Part shown: piece after piece, positions 54,360-64,000 of the stretch
How the letters are laid out: each line of letters starts with the position of its first letter
How positions within the stretch are numbered: position 1 is the stretch's first letter
Assembly (NCBI RefSeq): GCF_024753135.1
Contig: NZ_JANUGP010000005.1
Coordinates: 248,001 to 312,000 of the forward strand
Length of the DNA stretch: 64,000 bases
Reading direction: 5' to 3'
From: Streptomyces pyxinicus
GTDB lineage: Bacteria; Actinomycetota; Actinomycetes; Streptomycetales; Streptomycetaceae
Program-made: the position numbers and the translations under genes
Notes under the pieces: generated by a model
What the model saw: the letters and a program-made list of their open reading frames with translations, nothing else
Database searches by the model: none
Told to the model about the DNA's origin: nothing

Positions 54360-56423
54360 CTACTCCACCTCGATGCCGTAGTCCCGCACGAGCTCCTCCA
54401 GGCCGCCCGTGTAGCCCTTCCCGCCGAGGACGAAGTCCCAGTCGCCGTTCGTGCGGCGCCGGAAGGAGCCGAGCACGAGCGCTGTCTCACCGGCGCGGCC
54501 GTCGGAGACGTCGAGCCGGCCGAGGTCGTTCAATGACGCGTCGAGCAGGCGGATACAGGCGTCGGTGAAACCGGAGAGGTCCGCGTCCGGGTTGGTCTCG
54601 GGGTCCACGGCCGCGACGAGGACGAGCCGGTCGGCGCCCGGCGGCAGCGTGTCGAAGGACACGCCGACCGCCGCCCTGTCCGGCGCGGACGCGGACACCG
54701 TGCGCACCGATCCGTCCGGGGTGCGCGGGTTGTTGAAGAAGACGAAGTGGTCGTCGCTCAGCACCCGGTTGCCCGCGCAGACGAGTGCGCAGACGTCCAG
54801 CGCGACGGTGCCGGACCACATCAGGCCGAGCACGTTGTGGTCGGCGGGCGCAGCCGCGGCGCCCTCCGGCCCGGCCGGTGCGGGCGCCGGCCGCCCGCCC
54901 TCCCCCAGCCGCCCGCGGAGCCCGTGCCGGTGCAGCAGGTCGACCAGTGCGCCGCCCTCGATCAGCTCCAGCGGCTTCCCCCGGGCGAACGTGTGCGAAC
55001 CCGGGCCGAATCCCGACGTCGTCACCAGGACGCCCTTGTTGGCGCCCGCGTCCTGGACGGTGCCGTACAGGTCTCGGACCGCGGTGGGCGGCACGGTGTT
55101 GCGGTAGCGCTTCACCTGGACGACGATCTTGCCGCCCCTGATGGGCGCCGGGTCCAGCGCGTCGACGTCCACGCCACCGTCGTTCGAACGCTGCGTCGTC
55201 ACCGCCCGCATACCCATGGCGCGGAAGAGGTCGGCGACGAGGGACTCGAACTCGATCGGATCCATGGCGTACAGATCCGGCTCCTCGCCACCCTCGCCGT
55301 GCGTGACGACCTGACCGCCGACCTCCTCGGGCCGCCGGCCGGGCCGTACGGCAGTGAGCTGGTCGGGGCGGGTGGCGAGCTGTCCCCGAAGCGCCTCCGT
55401 CAGGCAGCTGGTCGCGTCCACCTGCTCCAGCCGGAAACCCGTGAAGTCCGCCCGGCGGGCCATGACGGTGGCCAGGAAGATGTGGGTCTGCCTGCCGGTC
55501 GCGGGGTCGGGGGCGTCCACGAAGCCGTTCAGCGCCACCGAGTCCAGGGTGCCGTGCTCGTCCGCGGCGAAGAGCTGGTGCAGCACCAGCAGCACGCTCT
55601 GCGCCAGCACCTCCCGGTACAGGGCACGGCGCTGCGTCACGGGACGCGCCGTCTCCTTGTCCTGGTCCTGCGCCGGTATGTACCGCACCGCCTTGGCCTC
55701 CGGTACGACGTCGTACCCGGGCAGCTCCCAGTTCAGCACCAGTTGCCGTGCCGCCGGGTCGAAGGCCGCCGCCAGCCGCCGGGGGAAGCCGTCGGGCCAG
55801 GCACCCGACGCGTAGAGGGCGGTGGAGAAGTACTCGACGACCAGCTCGGGCTCGCCCCGCCCGACACCCGCGGCAGCCTCGCTGACACCCGCGTTGTACC
55901 GCTGCACCTCGCTGCGCTGCGCCTCGGCCCGTTGCTCGTACTCCCGCTGGAGTGCCGCCAGTTGCTGCTGCCGCTGTGCTTCGGCGGCCTGCGCCTGGTA
56001 CCAGTCGTGCTCGAAACGGGCCCGCGCCTCGGCCTCCGCCTGTGCCCGTCGGCCCGCCGTCCAGGCGCCGCCCTGCGGACGGTACTGGTTCTGGTCCGGC
56101 ATACGCACCGGCCACGCGAGCCCGCCCGGATCGAACGGCGGAACCTCCGCCACCCGCATCAGGGAAGCCGCCCGGAAAGCCGGCGCCCGGCACCCCTCGG
56201 CCAGCAGCCCCTGCAACTCCGCGACCCGCGCGTCCAGTTCCTCGGTCCGCCGCCTTGCCTCCGCCTGCCGGTACTCCCGGTGCCCCTGAGCCGCACGCCG
56301 CTCGTAGTCCCGCGCCAGCCGGTCCTCCTCCCGGCGCCGCCGCCGCTCGGCCTCGACCTGGCGCTGCTGCGCCCGCTGCACCTCGGCCCACGTGTTGACG
56401 AAACCAGCAGAGCGACGACTCAT
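54360..56423 (-). CDS. Coiled-coil / Mrr-type nuclease / TerD fusion protein
   Basis: A 687-residue protein with three parts. Residues ~10-190 are charged coiled coil (QRAQQRQVEAERRRRREEDR, AEAQRQQQLAALQREYEQRAE), and ~190-350 are an uncharacterised alpha/beta region. Residues ~385-510 are a restriction-endonuclease-like Mrr domain (FESLVADLFRAMGM, GGVDVD, and IVVQVKRY for the D-QxK site). Residues ~530-687 are a TerD domain (LDVCALVC, FVFFNNPRTPDGS, RLVLVAAVDPE). TerD proteins bind calcium and belong to tellurite/stress and phage-defence networks, where nuclease partners are known. No other ter gene is adjacent. ATG 56423 has GGGGAGGG upstream. Confidence 0.88.
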   Translation of the reverse strand: MSRRSAGFVNTWAEVQRAQQRQVEAERRRRREEDRLARDYERRAAQGHREYRQAEARRRTEELDARVAELQGLLAEGCRAPAFRAASLMRVAEVPPFDPGGLAWPVRMPDQNQYRPQGGAWTAGRRAQAEAEARARFEHDWYQAQAAEAQRQQQLAALQREYEQRAEAQRSEVQRYNAGVSEAAAGVGRGEPELVVEYFSTALYASGAWPDGFPRRLAAAFDPAARQLVLNWELPGYDVVPEAKAVRYIPAQDQDKETARPVTQRRALYREVLAQSVLLVLHQLFAADEHGTLDSVALNGFVDAPDPATGRQTHIFLATVMARRADFTGFRLEQVDATSCLTEALRGQLATRPDQLTAVRPGRRPEEVGGQVVTHGEGGEEPDLYAMDPIEFESLVADLFRAMGMRAVTTQRSNDGGVDVDALDPAPIRGGKIVVQVKRYRNTVPPTAVRDLYGTVQDAGANKGVLVTTSGFGPGSHTFARGKPLELIEGGALVDLLHRHGLRGRLGEGGRPAPAPAGPEGAAAAPADHNVLGLMWSGTVALDVCALVCAGNRVLSDDHFVFFNNPRTPDGSVRTVSASAPDRAAVGVSFDTLPPGADRLVLVAAVDPETNPDADLSGFTDACIRLLDASLNDLGRLDVSDGRAGETALVLGSFRRRTNGDWDFVLGGKGYTGGLEELVRDYGIEVE

Positions 56424-56613
56424 CCGCTCAAGCCCTCCCCAGGGACGTCGGCAAGGCCGACCGAACTCCGGCTGCCCCCGCAACCGTCCGTGACAAACCG
56501 ACTTTATCCAGCAATCCCTACTCCCGGACATGCCCTTGCCAAGGATGCGGCACCGACACACGCAGGAGCCTCAGCGACCGGAACGGTCCACCGGCACAGC
56601 GACCTCACAGACA

Positions 56614-56653
56614 CGCGTGAGGCCGGAGCACTCATGCACTCCGGCCTCACGCG
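56614..56653 (-). terminator. Terminator after the small membrane protein gene
   Basis: A perfect 15-bp stem (56614-56628 and 56639-56653) with a 10-base loop, 16 bases downstream of the 90-residue membrane protein gene. Confidence 0.7.
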
Positions 56654-56668
56654 ACGCACCTCTGCCTG

Positions 56669-56941
56669 TCAGCGGTGTGCGGCCCTGCCCATCAGCGCCT
56701 CGGCGACCGCGCCCGCCAGAAGAGCCAGCCCCAGACCCAGCACACCGGCGTTGATGGCGGACGGCCCCTGAGACCACGCCCAGGCACACCCCGCAAGGAA
56801 GGCCACCGCGACGACGACTCGGCCGGACACCGTCGACGTGACCCACAACGCCTGCCGGCCGGCCAGACGCCGACGGTACTTGACCGCCAGGATGACCGCA
56901 GCGGCCAGGATGAGAATGGACGGTCCGGCGAAATCATTCAT
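56669..56941 (-). CDS. Small multi-pass membrane protein
   Basis: A 90-residue protein with three membrane helices ([53 protein letters not shown]). It starts at ATG 56941 and lies 52 bases after the secreted protein gene on the same strand, so the two may be cotranscribed. Function unknown. The small size and its pairing with a secreted protein could suggest an immunity or anchoring role, but there is no sequence evidence for either. Confidence 0.65.
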   Translation of the reverse strand: MNDFAGPSILILAAAVILAVKYRRRLAGRQALWVTSTVSGRVVVAVAFLAGCAWAWSQGPSAINAGVLGLGLALLAGAVAEALMGRAAHR

Positions 56942-56993
56942 GCCCTGGGTCCTCTTTCTCCTCTACGGACAGAAGTCCGGTCTAGGACGAAGT

Positions 56994-57881
56994 CTACTTG
57001 CAGTGCCCGCCGGAGTACTCGTACGGAAGGAATGTCGGCACTTTCACCTCCACGCACTTGTGGTCGGAGCCGGCATTCCAGGCCACCCGGGAAATGTTTG
57101 CCGCGTTGAGAACGCCGTACGCGTCGAACGGCGGCGGTGCCGCGGCGAAGACCACCGCCACGAAGCCCGCGTTCGCGGCCAGGTGGGACGTTTCCTTTTT
57201 GTTGAAGTAGACCGTGCCGCTGATGATTCCCCACGTCCACTTCGGGTCGGCGACAACCGGGAAGGCCGTGTCGGCGTTCGGGGTGACCGTCTGCGTCACG
57301 GTGTCGCCGTCAACGGTGTAGGTCGTGGGTACGGCGTTGCCGTTGGCGTCCTTGGCCCACGGGGTTTCCAGGCCGCCGATGATCGCCCCGTCCGCGTCGA
57401 AGACGACCAGACCGCCCTCGGCGGTCTGACGGGTCGTCACCCCTGCGGGCAGGGCAAGCGTGAACGACTGCTGACGTGGAGCGTTGGCGTCGTTGAGCGT
57501 GAACAGCGCGCGGAAGCCCCCGTCAGTGGTGGCTTGCGCGCCCGCGTTCACGGACGCCTCGTTCCCCGCGAAGACATCCGTGCCGTCCGTGCTGGACTGC
57601 TGCTTCGACCCCGTCGCCGGCAGCGTGAGGGAGACGGTCGTGTCCCCCTTCGTCGCGGTGATGGGCTCGTCGCCGCGTGCGGGAAGCGTCACTTGGGCGC
57701 CGTCCACCGGTGAGTCCAAGGCAGTCGACCGCAGGCCGGCGGTTCCGGTTGCTTTTTCGATCACCGCGGCGGCACCAGAGGCCGAAGTATTCGTGTCAGC
57801 CACTGCGGCGGGCGCCAAAGTGGTGGCCAGAGCGGCTGCGCCGGCAAAGACGGAAAGGCCGGCTATTACACCTCTGCGCAT
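56994..57881 (-). CDS. Secreted protein of unknown function
   Basis: A 295-residue exported protein with a Sec signal peptide (RRGVIAGLSVFAGAAALATTLAPAAVA, cleavage after VADT-type site near 29). A beta-rich domain (~50-210) ends in TAFPVVADPKWTW. That VVADP segment is common just before C-terminal modules in Streptomyces secreted proteins. The last ~80 residues include FNKKETSHLAANAGF, an Ala/Pro-rich hydrophobic helix and two Cys near the end (HKCVEV and GGHCK) that could pair. AGGGGG precedes ATG 57881. A toxin-like or bacteriocin-like C terminus is conceivable but not shown. Confidence 0.75.
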   Translation of the reverse strand: MRRGVIAGLSVFAGAAALATTLAPAAVADTNTSASGAAAVIEKATGTAGLRSTALDSPVDGAQVTLPARGDEPITATKGDTTVSLTLPATGSKQQSSTDGTDVFAGNEASVNAGAQATTDGGFRALFTLNDANAPRQQSFTLALPAGVTTRQTAEGGLVVFDADGAIIGGLETPWAKDANGNAVPTTYTVDGDTVTQTVTPNADTAFPVVADPKWTWGIISGTVYFNKKETSHLAANAGFVAVVFAAAPPPFDAYGVLNAANISRVAWNAGSDHKCVEVKVPTFLPYEYSGGHCK

Positions 57882-58484
57882 GAAGTTTTCCCCCTGAAGA
57901 TGTTGCGCGTCCGCCGGTCAATGCGGACTGATCAACTTCTACACGATCAAGCGCAGGGCTCCCAAGCAGAATTCGTCACCACTGGCCGCCAGTTGACACA
58001 AACCTTGACTCGGACTTGGCCATTGGATGGTGAACTAACGCCTTCTTGACGGGGGCAATCCGGGCGATCGGCGCGATTCATCAAATGGGCTGGCGCAGGA
58101 GAATCGCATGTGGTGTCTGTCACTTGACCGACGCGTCTGCCCTCAGCCGGGCGCGACGCCAGGAACAGAGGCCACGAGCAGAACTCTCGCACTTGTCGAC
58201 GAAGGGACAGCATCGTCAGTTTCTGGCGGCGGTGTTGACGGATGTGACACCCCATGAGCAGGCCGGTCACGTTGTTCCGACGGTCGCTCTGCCGGCCTTC
58301 ACCGGGGCTCCACACGTCACGGGTACCTGGAAGCGGCACCCGACGACGACCAGCGCCGAGAACCGCCAAGTTCTGGCGTTGTGTCTCGATGGGTCAAGGG
58401 GTCACCCCGCCCCTGCGCCGCCGACGGATCCACCCCTCGGAGGGAAGGCGTAGCCGCTGTGGCGGCAGTCTGCAAAATGATCCT
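57882..58484. other. 603-base divergent intergenic region
   Basis: No convincing gene. Frames on both strands run through 57947-58453 but with poor codon bias. The left part is AT-richer than the surroundings and carries TTGACA/TTGACT boxes (57993-58010) on the plus strand. It probably houses divergent promoters for the secreted and the multi-pass protein genes, and may be decayed DNA. Confidence 0.4.
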
Positions 58485-59846
58485 GTGCCTGTAACCATGC
58501 CAACCTCCCCCGCTGTCACGCGTATCGCCCTGTTCCTGCTGTGCTGCGCGGTCCTGGTCATCGTGTTCTCATACGTCCCCTTTCAGCGATGGCTGTCGCA
58601 CAGGGTGAGGAATCCGGCGCGGAGCTGGCTACGCCGCAGGAGGAATGCGATACGTGCCCGCCACGACGAACTCGTCAACACGCTCATGAGTCGCACGATC
58701 AACCAAGTCGCCCCGGTCATCGCCGAAACTCTTCCGGAAAGCGACCTGCGGGCACGCCCTCTCATCGTGGAAGCCACCTTGAAGTGGTGGCGAGCCGCCC
58801 TGTGGGCCATCCCAGCCCGAGCTCTTGGTCTCCTGGTCCTCGTGTACTGCACAGCGAACCTCGAAGCGATCGTCGAATTCATCCGCAACCCGCCAGAGCA
58901 CGACGATGGCCTTCCACAGGACTCCGCCAGCGGCTCCGGGCACAGCTATGCGCGGGACGCTCCGCCGCCAGACCCTCTGGGCGCACTCTTCAAGGGTATG
59001 AAGGACGCCGCCGCGTGGATCATTCACAAAGTGGTGGACGGAGTCTCAGCGGTCAAACATCTTGGGTCGCTTGCTCCGTCTTGGGGGGTCCTCACACCGC
59101 TGATCTACCTCGTCTTGATCCTCACGATTCTCCTTACGCTCAAGGCGCTCTACCCGTTTGTCATCGCCCTGACGAACGGGGCACGACAGATCCCGCCGGA
59201 GAACTCCAGCCATCAGCGTTCCGCACGTCGAGCCCGGCATCCCGCCACCGTTGATGACGAGGCGCACTACAGGCCCGTCGTGGTGCTATTGCTCACTGCC
59301 GCCGACTGCGCTCGCACCTGGCGCGCGTGGGGCCAAGGCTCTCCGTTGAACACGCAGAAAGTATCTGTGCGACGTGCCGAATACGTCATCCGGAATGCCT
59401 GGCGAACCGGAAGCGCGTACAACTCCTGGTCAGAACGCGCGCGGCAGCGTCACGCTCTCAAGGCCCACGCCGCGAAGGTGATCGGGACACTTCGCGCAGT
59501 CGAGGCTCGCCAGTACACCGATCCCGACATCGGCATGGTCCTTCAGGAACTGGCCGACATGCTGCTCACCATCGCCGAGCGCTATGCGGAAGGGCGCATC
59601 GGGCAACTCCTGGACGATGTCGACGCGGCGGAAGCCGCCACCGACTACGAGTGGCTGCGCCTGTTGGGCGTCGGTGCGTTCGGCGTCGGGGCCTTGGTCG
59701 CTGCGTCGATGGCAAAGCTTCCGGAGGAGGCCAACGGTGTCCTGGTCGGTCTGGCCCTGCTGCTGGCCGGCTCCTGGCTCTTCAGGCACAGGCTGACGCA
59801 TCCGATGGACCTGATTGATGTGCTGCGAGGCGCCGACCGAAAGTGA
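58485..59846 (+). CDS. Multi-pass membrane protein of unknown function
   Basis: A 453-residue protein. Membrane helices lie at the N terminus (VTRIALFLLCCAVLVIVFSYV), near 105-130 (LWAIPARALGLLVLVYC) and near 205-235 (LTPLIYLVLILTILLTLKAL). A soluble helical region (~245-385) follows, then two closing helices (LLGVGAFGVGALVAAS; GVLVGLALLLAGSWLF). I recognise no domain. Codons such as CTA and TTG occur more often than in neighbours, suggesting acquired DNA. GTG 58485 or ATG 58497 may start it; neither has a clear ribosome site. The only plus-strand gene in the accessory segment. Confidence 0.7.
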   Translation: MPVTMPTSPAVTRIALFLLCCAVLVIVFSYVPFQRWLSHRVRNPARSWLRRRRNAIRARHDELVNTLMSRTINQVAPVIAETLPESDLRARPLIVEATLKWWRAALWAIPARALGLLVLVYCTANLEAIVEFIRNPPEHDDGLPQDSASGSGHSYARDAPPPDPLGALFKGMKDAAAWIIHKVVDGVSAVKHLGSLAPSWGVLTPLIYLVLILTILLTLKALYPFVIALTNGARQIPPENSSHQRSARRARHPATVDDEAHYRPVVVLLLTAADCARTWRAWGQGSPLNTQKVSVRRAEYVIRNAWRTGSAYNSWSERARQRHALKAHAAKVIGTLRAVEARQYTDPDIGMVLQELADMLLTIAERYAEGRIGQLLDDVDAAEAATDYEWLRLLGVGAFGVGALVAASMAKLPEEANGVLVGLALLLAGSWLFRHRLTHPMDLIDVLRGADRK

Positions 59847-60200
59847 GGGGCGCTCAAGGTGTCGGCGAGACCAGCAGCGGTAACGATCAACGGTCTCGGC
59901 CCGCTCCGCGCCGACGAAGCCACCGTCCATGACCACGGTCGGTGTGTCCGGATCGCCGGCCGACATGCCGCCCAGGGAGCGGTCGACAGTCGCCCGGGAA
60001 GATCTGGGAGGGGGCGGGGCCACTCCCACTCGGAGACAATGCGAGGCGGTCCGCCTGCCTTCGGCAGCGGGCTGCGAGGCACCATCAGCAACGCCGCGAG
60101 GCTAGGACAAGAGGCGCCCACCGCGGCGAGCAGCGCGGTCACTTGTTCCCCGCTCGCCGCTGCCGACGCCTCAATCACCCGATCGAGTCCCTCGCTCGCG
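59847..60200 (-). pseudogene. Gap with possible gene remnant
   Basis: No intact gene. On the minus strand, a frame from ATG 60217 reads GTCIDASEGLDRVIEASAAASGE and keeps moderate coding bias to ~60010. A different frame (SLGGMSAGDPDTPTVVMDGG) continues to ~59860, as if a short gene had been frameshifted. I do not recognise the product, and the reading could be chance. Confidence 0.25.
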
Positions 60201-62162
<1,962 letters not shown>

Positions 62163-62240
62163 CTCGCGAACCTTCATGAGCTGACGGGGGTACAGGGGTG
62201 ACCATCTAGCGTAACCCGCCCGGCGGGCTCCGCCGTACGC

Positions 62241-63755
62241 TCAGCCGGCCGGCCCCCGGTCCAGCTCCTTCCCAAGGCCGGGCAGGGCCGCCTCCGCCTG
62301 GGCCGCCCGGCTCTCCTCCCTGCCGTACAGCAGCCCGTAGGTGAAGGCGCTCTCCCCCGCCTCCTGCGCCGCCGCGGCCAGCTCGCGCAGGGCGCGGCGG
62401 GCCATGACGCTGTCCTGGTGCTCGCCGAGCAGGGAGGTGAGGGACTTCATGGTCCCCGTCAGGGTGCGGGCGGGGGTGCCGAGGGCGGGGGTCGCCGCCT
62501 CGGCCGCGTACCGGGTGCGCTTGGCCTTCTTGCGGGCCTCGTGGAGCGCCAGGTCGCGTGCGGTGCCGGGTGGGAGGTCCAGGGCCCGGGAGAGGAGGGC
62601 CGTCACTTTGGTCAGGTCCCTGTGTACGGCCTTCTTCAGCTCCTTCTCCGGGTTCCTGGCCGCCGGTCTCAGGAGGGGTGGGACGGCCAGCAGGGCGTCC
62701 AGGCCGTTCAGGAGGGTGAGGTGGCGGGGGGAGTCGAGGACACCGATGAGATGGGTGTGGGCAGCGATGCCGCGGGTCTTGGTCCAGGACGTCAGCCGGG
62801 CGTGGGCGGGGCCGGTGACCAGGTCGGGTGGCAGGGTGTCGAGGGCGGTGGTCAGGCGCTCGGCCAGTACTTCCTGATCGCGGTCGCGGCCCAGCTCGCC
62901 CGCGAGCCACTTCAGCTCGGCGCCGACGGGGCCGGTGACCGAGGCGTCGAGGATGGTGCGGAAGGTGCGCAGGGTGCTGCGGGCGCGCCGGGTGGCGACC
63001 CGCATGCGGTGCACCGAGTCGGGCAGATCGCGGCGGACGGCCGGGTCCAGTTCGAGCAGGGCGTCGCGCTGGGCGCGCAGGTAGGCGAGGACGTGCTCGC
63101 CCGCGGTCACCGGCTCGGCGGGCTCGGTCTTCTTCCGGCGCCGGCGGCGGCCCCCGGCCGTCTGCTCCAGGGCGCGGGCCGGCTTGGACGGCGACCGCGA
63201 GGGGCGTACGCCCGCCTTGCGGAGGCGTCTGTCGACCTGGTCGAGGAAGGCCGGGTCGCCGTCGTCGGCGAGTTCCACCTCGATCTCGGTCCACTGGGCG
63301 GTCCCTCCCCCAGCGGTGAGGCGCTCGGCGGTCACGGCGTCGACGCTCGCCTCCGCGAGGAGGGTGCCGTCGGCGTCGACCAGGTGGCGGAGGTCGCGGG
63401 CGGAGCGCAGCCGCATCAGCGGGACCAGCTCGTCGCCACGGGCGCGGGAGCGGAGCAGGGCGGCGATCTCCGGAGGCACGGTGTCGGAGAGCGGGGCCCG
63501 GATCTCGTCGCGTACGCCGGGGGCGACCGGGAGCTTCAGGTGCCAGCCGGCGTCGGCGCCTCCGGTGCGGCGGCGCAGGGTGAGCCCGGCGGCGGCCAGG
63601 CGTTCGTCGGCGGTGTCGTAGTAGGTGGCGTCGAGCTCGACCAGTCCCTTGTCGAGGACGGCGGCCACCCCGCCGACGCCGGTCAGGTCCGGCAGGCCGC
63701 TGTCGTCGGATTCGTACTTGCGCTCGATCTCGCGTTTCGCGTCCGCGTCCGCCAT
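62241..63755 (-). CDS. CYTH and CHAD domain-containing protein
   Basis: A 504-residue protein. The N-terminal CYTH domain (~6-200) has the ExExK motif as EIERKYE, part of a triphosphate-tunnel fold. The C-terminal CHAD domain (~225-500) is helical, with repeated His/Arg-rich stretches (VHRMRVATRRARSTLRTFR). CHAD domains bind polyphosphate, so the protein probably acts on or with inorganic polyphosphate. It starts at ATG 63755 and stands alone between rodA and the radical SAM gene. Confidence 0.92.
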   Translation of the reverse strand: MADADAKREIERKYESDDSGLPDLTGVGGVAAVLDKGLVELDATYYDTADERLAAAGLTLRRRTGGADAGWHLKLPVAPGVRDEIRAPLSDTVPPEIAALLRSRARGDELVPLMRLRSARDLRHLVDADGTLLAEASVDAVTAERLTAGGGTAQWTEIEVELADDGDPAFLDQVDRRLRKAGVRPSRSPSKPARALEQTAGGRRRRRKKTEPAEPVTAGEHVLAYLRAQRDALLELDPAVRRDLPDSVHRMRVATRRARSTLRTFRTILDASVTGPVGAELKWLAGELGRDRDQEVLAERLTTALDTLPPDLVTGPAHARLTSWTKTRGIAAHTHLIGVLDSPRHLTLLNGLDALLAVPPLLRPAARNPEKELKKAVHRDLTKVTALLSRALDLPPGTARDLALHEARKKAKRTRYAAEAATPALGTPARTLTGTMKSLTSLLGEHQDSVMARRALRELAAAAQEAGESAFTYGLLYGREESRAAQAEAALPGLGKELDRGPAG

Positions 63756-63815
63756 GGATCGAATCTAGTGTCGTCCGCGTCCTGGCGACAGCCGCCCGCC
63801 GGGCTCCCGGTCGTC

Positions 63816-64000
63816 CTACGCCGACATCGGTCTCTGCACCTTGATCGACTGGAGGAGTCCGATGGCGATCCACACCGCGAACATGGACGAGCCTCCGTAC
63901 GACACGAACGGCAGCGGGAGGCCGGTGACCGGCATGATGCCGAGTGTCATGCCGATGTTCTCGAAGGACTGGAAGGCGAACCAGGCGACGATCCCGGCGG
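63816..64000 (-). CDS. RodA/FtsW-type peptidoglycan polymerase, 3' end only
   Basis: The last 60 residues of a SEDS-family protein. FQSFENIGMTLGIMPVTGLPLPFVSYGGSSM is the characteristic C-terminal signature, followed by a final membrane helix and QSIKVQRPMSA. The rest lies right of the window. In Streptomyces this position is held by the rodA homologue sfr, next to the mre genes, as I recall. Confidence 0.9.
   Translation of the reverse strand, partial: AGIVAWFAFQSFENIGMTLGIMPVTGLPLPFVSYGGSSMFAVWIAIGLLQSIKVQRPMSA

Noticed and set aside
58046..58453. 135-codon open frame in the gap before the multi-pass membrane gene
   Set aside because: Codon bias is unlike Streptomyces genes, no ribosome site, no recognisable sequence, and other frames are equally open.
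60000..60200. Transposase remnant
   Set aside because: No DDE or HUH motif, no terminal inverted repeats and no target duplication could be seen; left as an unassigned possible gene remnant.

Overview
The window reads as a high-GC actinobacterial chromosome, almost certainly Streptomyces. GC3 bias is very strong, GTG starts are frequent, and the core gene order is the one known from Streptomyces around lepA-rpsT-holA-comEC/EA, leuS, nadD-rsfS, proA/proB, obgE-rpmA-rplU-rng and, at the right edge, rodA/ftsW. I recall the same order in the S. coelicolor SCO2550-SCO2607 interval; that comparison is from memory. Most of the window is core chromosome rather than mobile DNA.

Layout. 1-10.3 kb: an MBL-fold hydrolase fragment, a DUF3097 protein, hemW, a SpoIIE-type phosphatase, a long-chain acyl-CoA ligase, lepA, rpsT and holA. 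10.35-10.77 kb is an array of about 16 imperfect 25-nt repeats. 10.8-17.7 kb: a small protein, a YceI protein, comEC/comEA, degV and a coiled-coil membrane protein. 17.8-20.9 kb: leuS with a leucine leader peptide and attenuator hairpin. 21.0-24.0 kb: a two-gene redox unit, a di-heme ferric-reductase/NOX-like membrane protein translationally coupled to a NuoF-like flavoprotein with a C-terminal ferredoxin domain. 24.1-26.3 kb: two identical tRNA-Ala(GGC) genes bracketing a GT87 glycosyltransferase and two zinc-ribbon proteins.

26.3-36.7 kb: a phosphatase-rsfS-LCP-nadD operon, two 54-residue membrane proteins, an M48 protease, two membrane proteins sharing an N-terminal motif (relatives of SCO2583/SCO2584, the latter linked to spore wall synthesis), proA and proB. 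36.9-46.0 kb: an envelope-polymer block between proB and obgE. It holds a pyruvyl transferase, a GT2 glycosyltransferase, a TagF-like polymerase, a CDP-ribitol-type cytidylyltransferase/reductase fusion and PhoD. The likely theme is wall teichoic acid synthesis and turnover, and phoD carries a rare TTA codon. 46.2-54.1 kb: obgE, rpmA, rplU, a giant repeat-rich RNase E/G and a DUF2344 protein.

54.2-60.2 kb is the most accessory-looking part. It separates the DUF2344 protein from its usual radical-SAM partner and carries a coiled-coil/Mrr nuclease/TerD fusion, a small membrane protein, a secreted protein, a multi-pass membrane protein and two poorly coding gaps. 60.2-64.0 kb returns to core: the radical-SAM/B12 protein, a CYTH-CHAD protein and the 3' end of rodA.

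Several genes have a TANNNT box 6-7 nt before the start codon, the pattern of leaderless actinobacterial transcripts. Many operons end in long GC-rich hairpins, listed individually.
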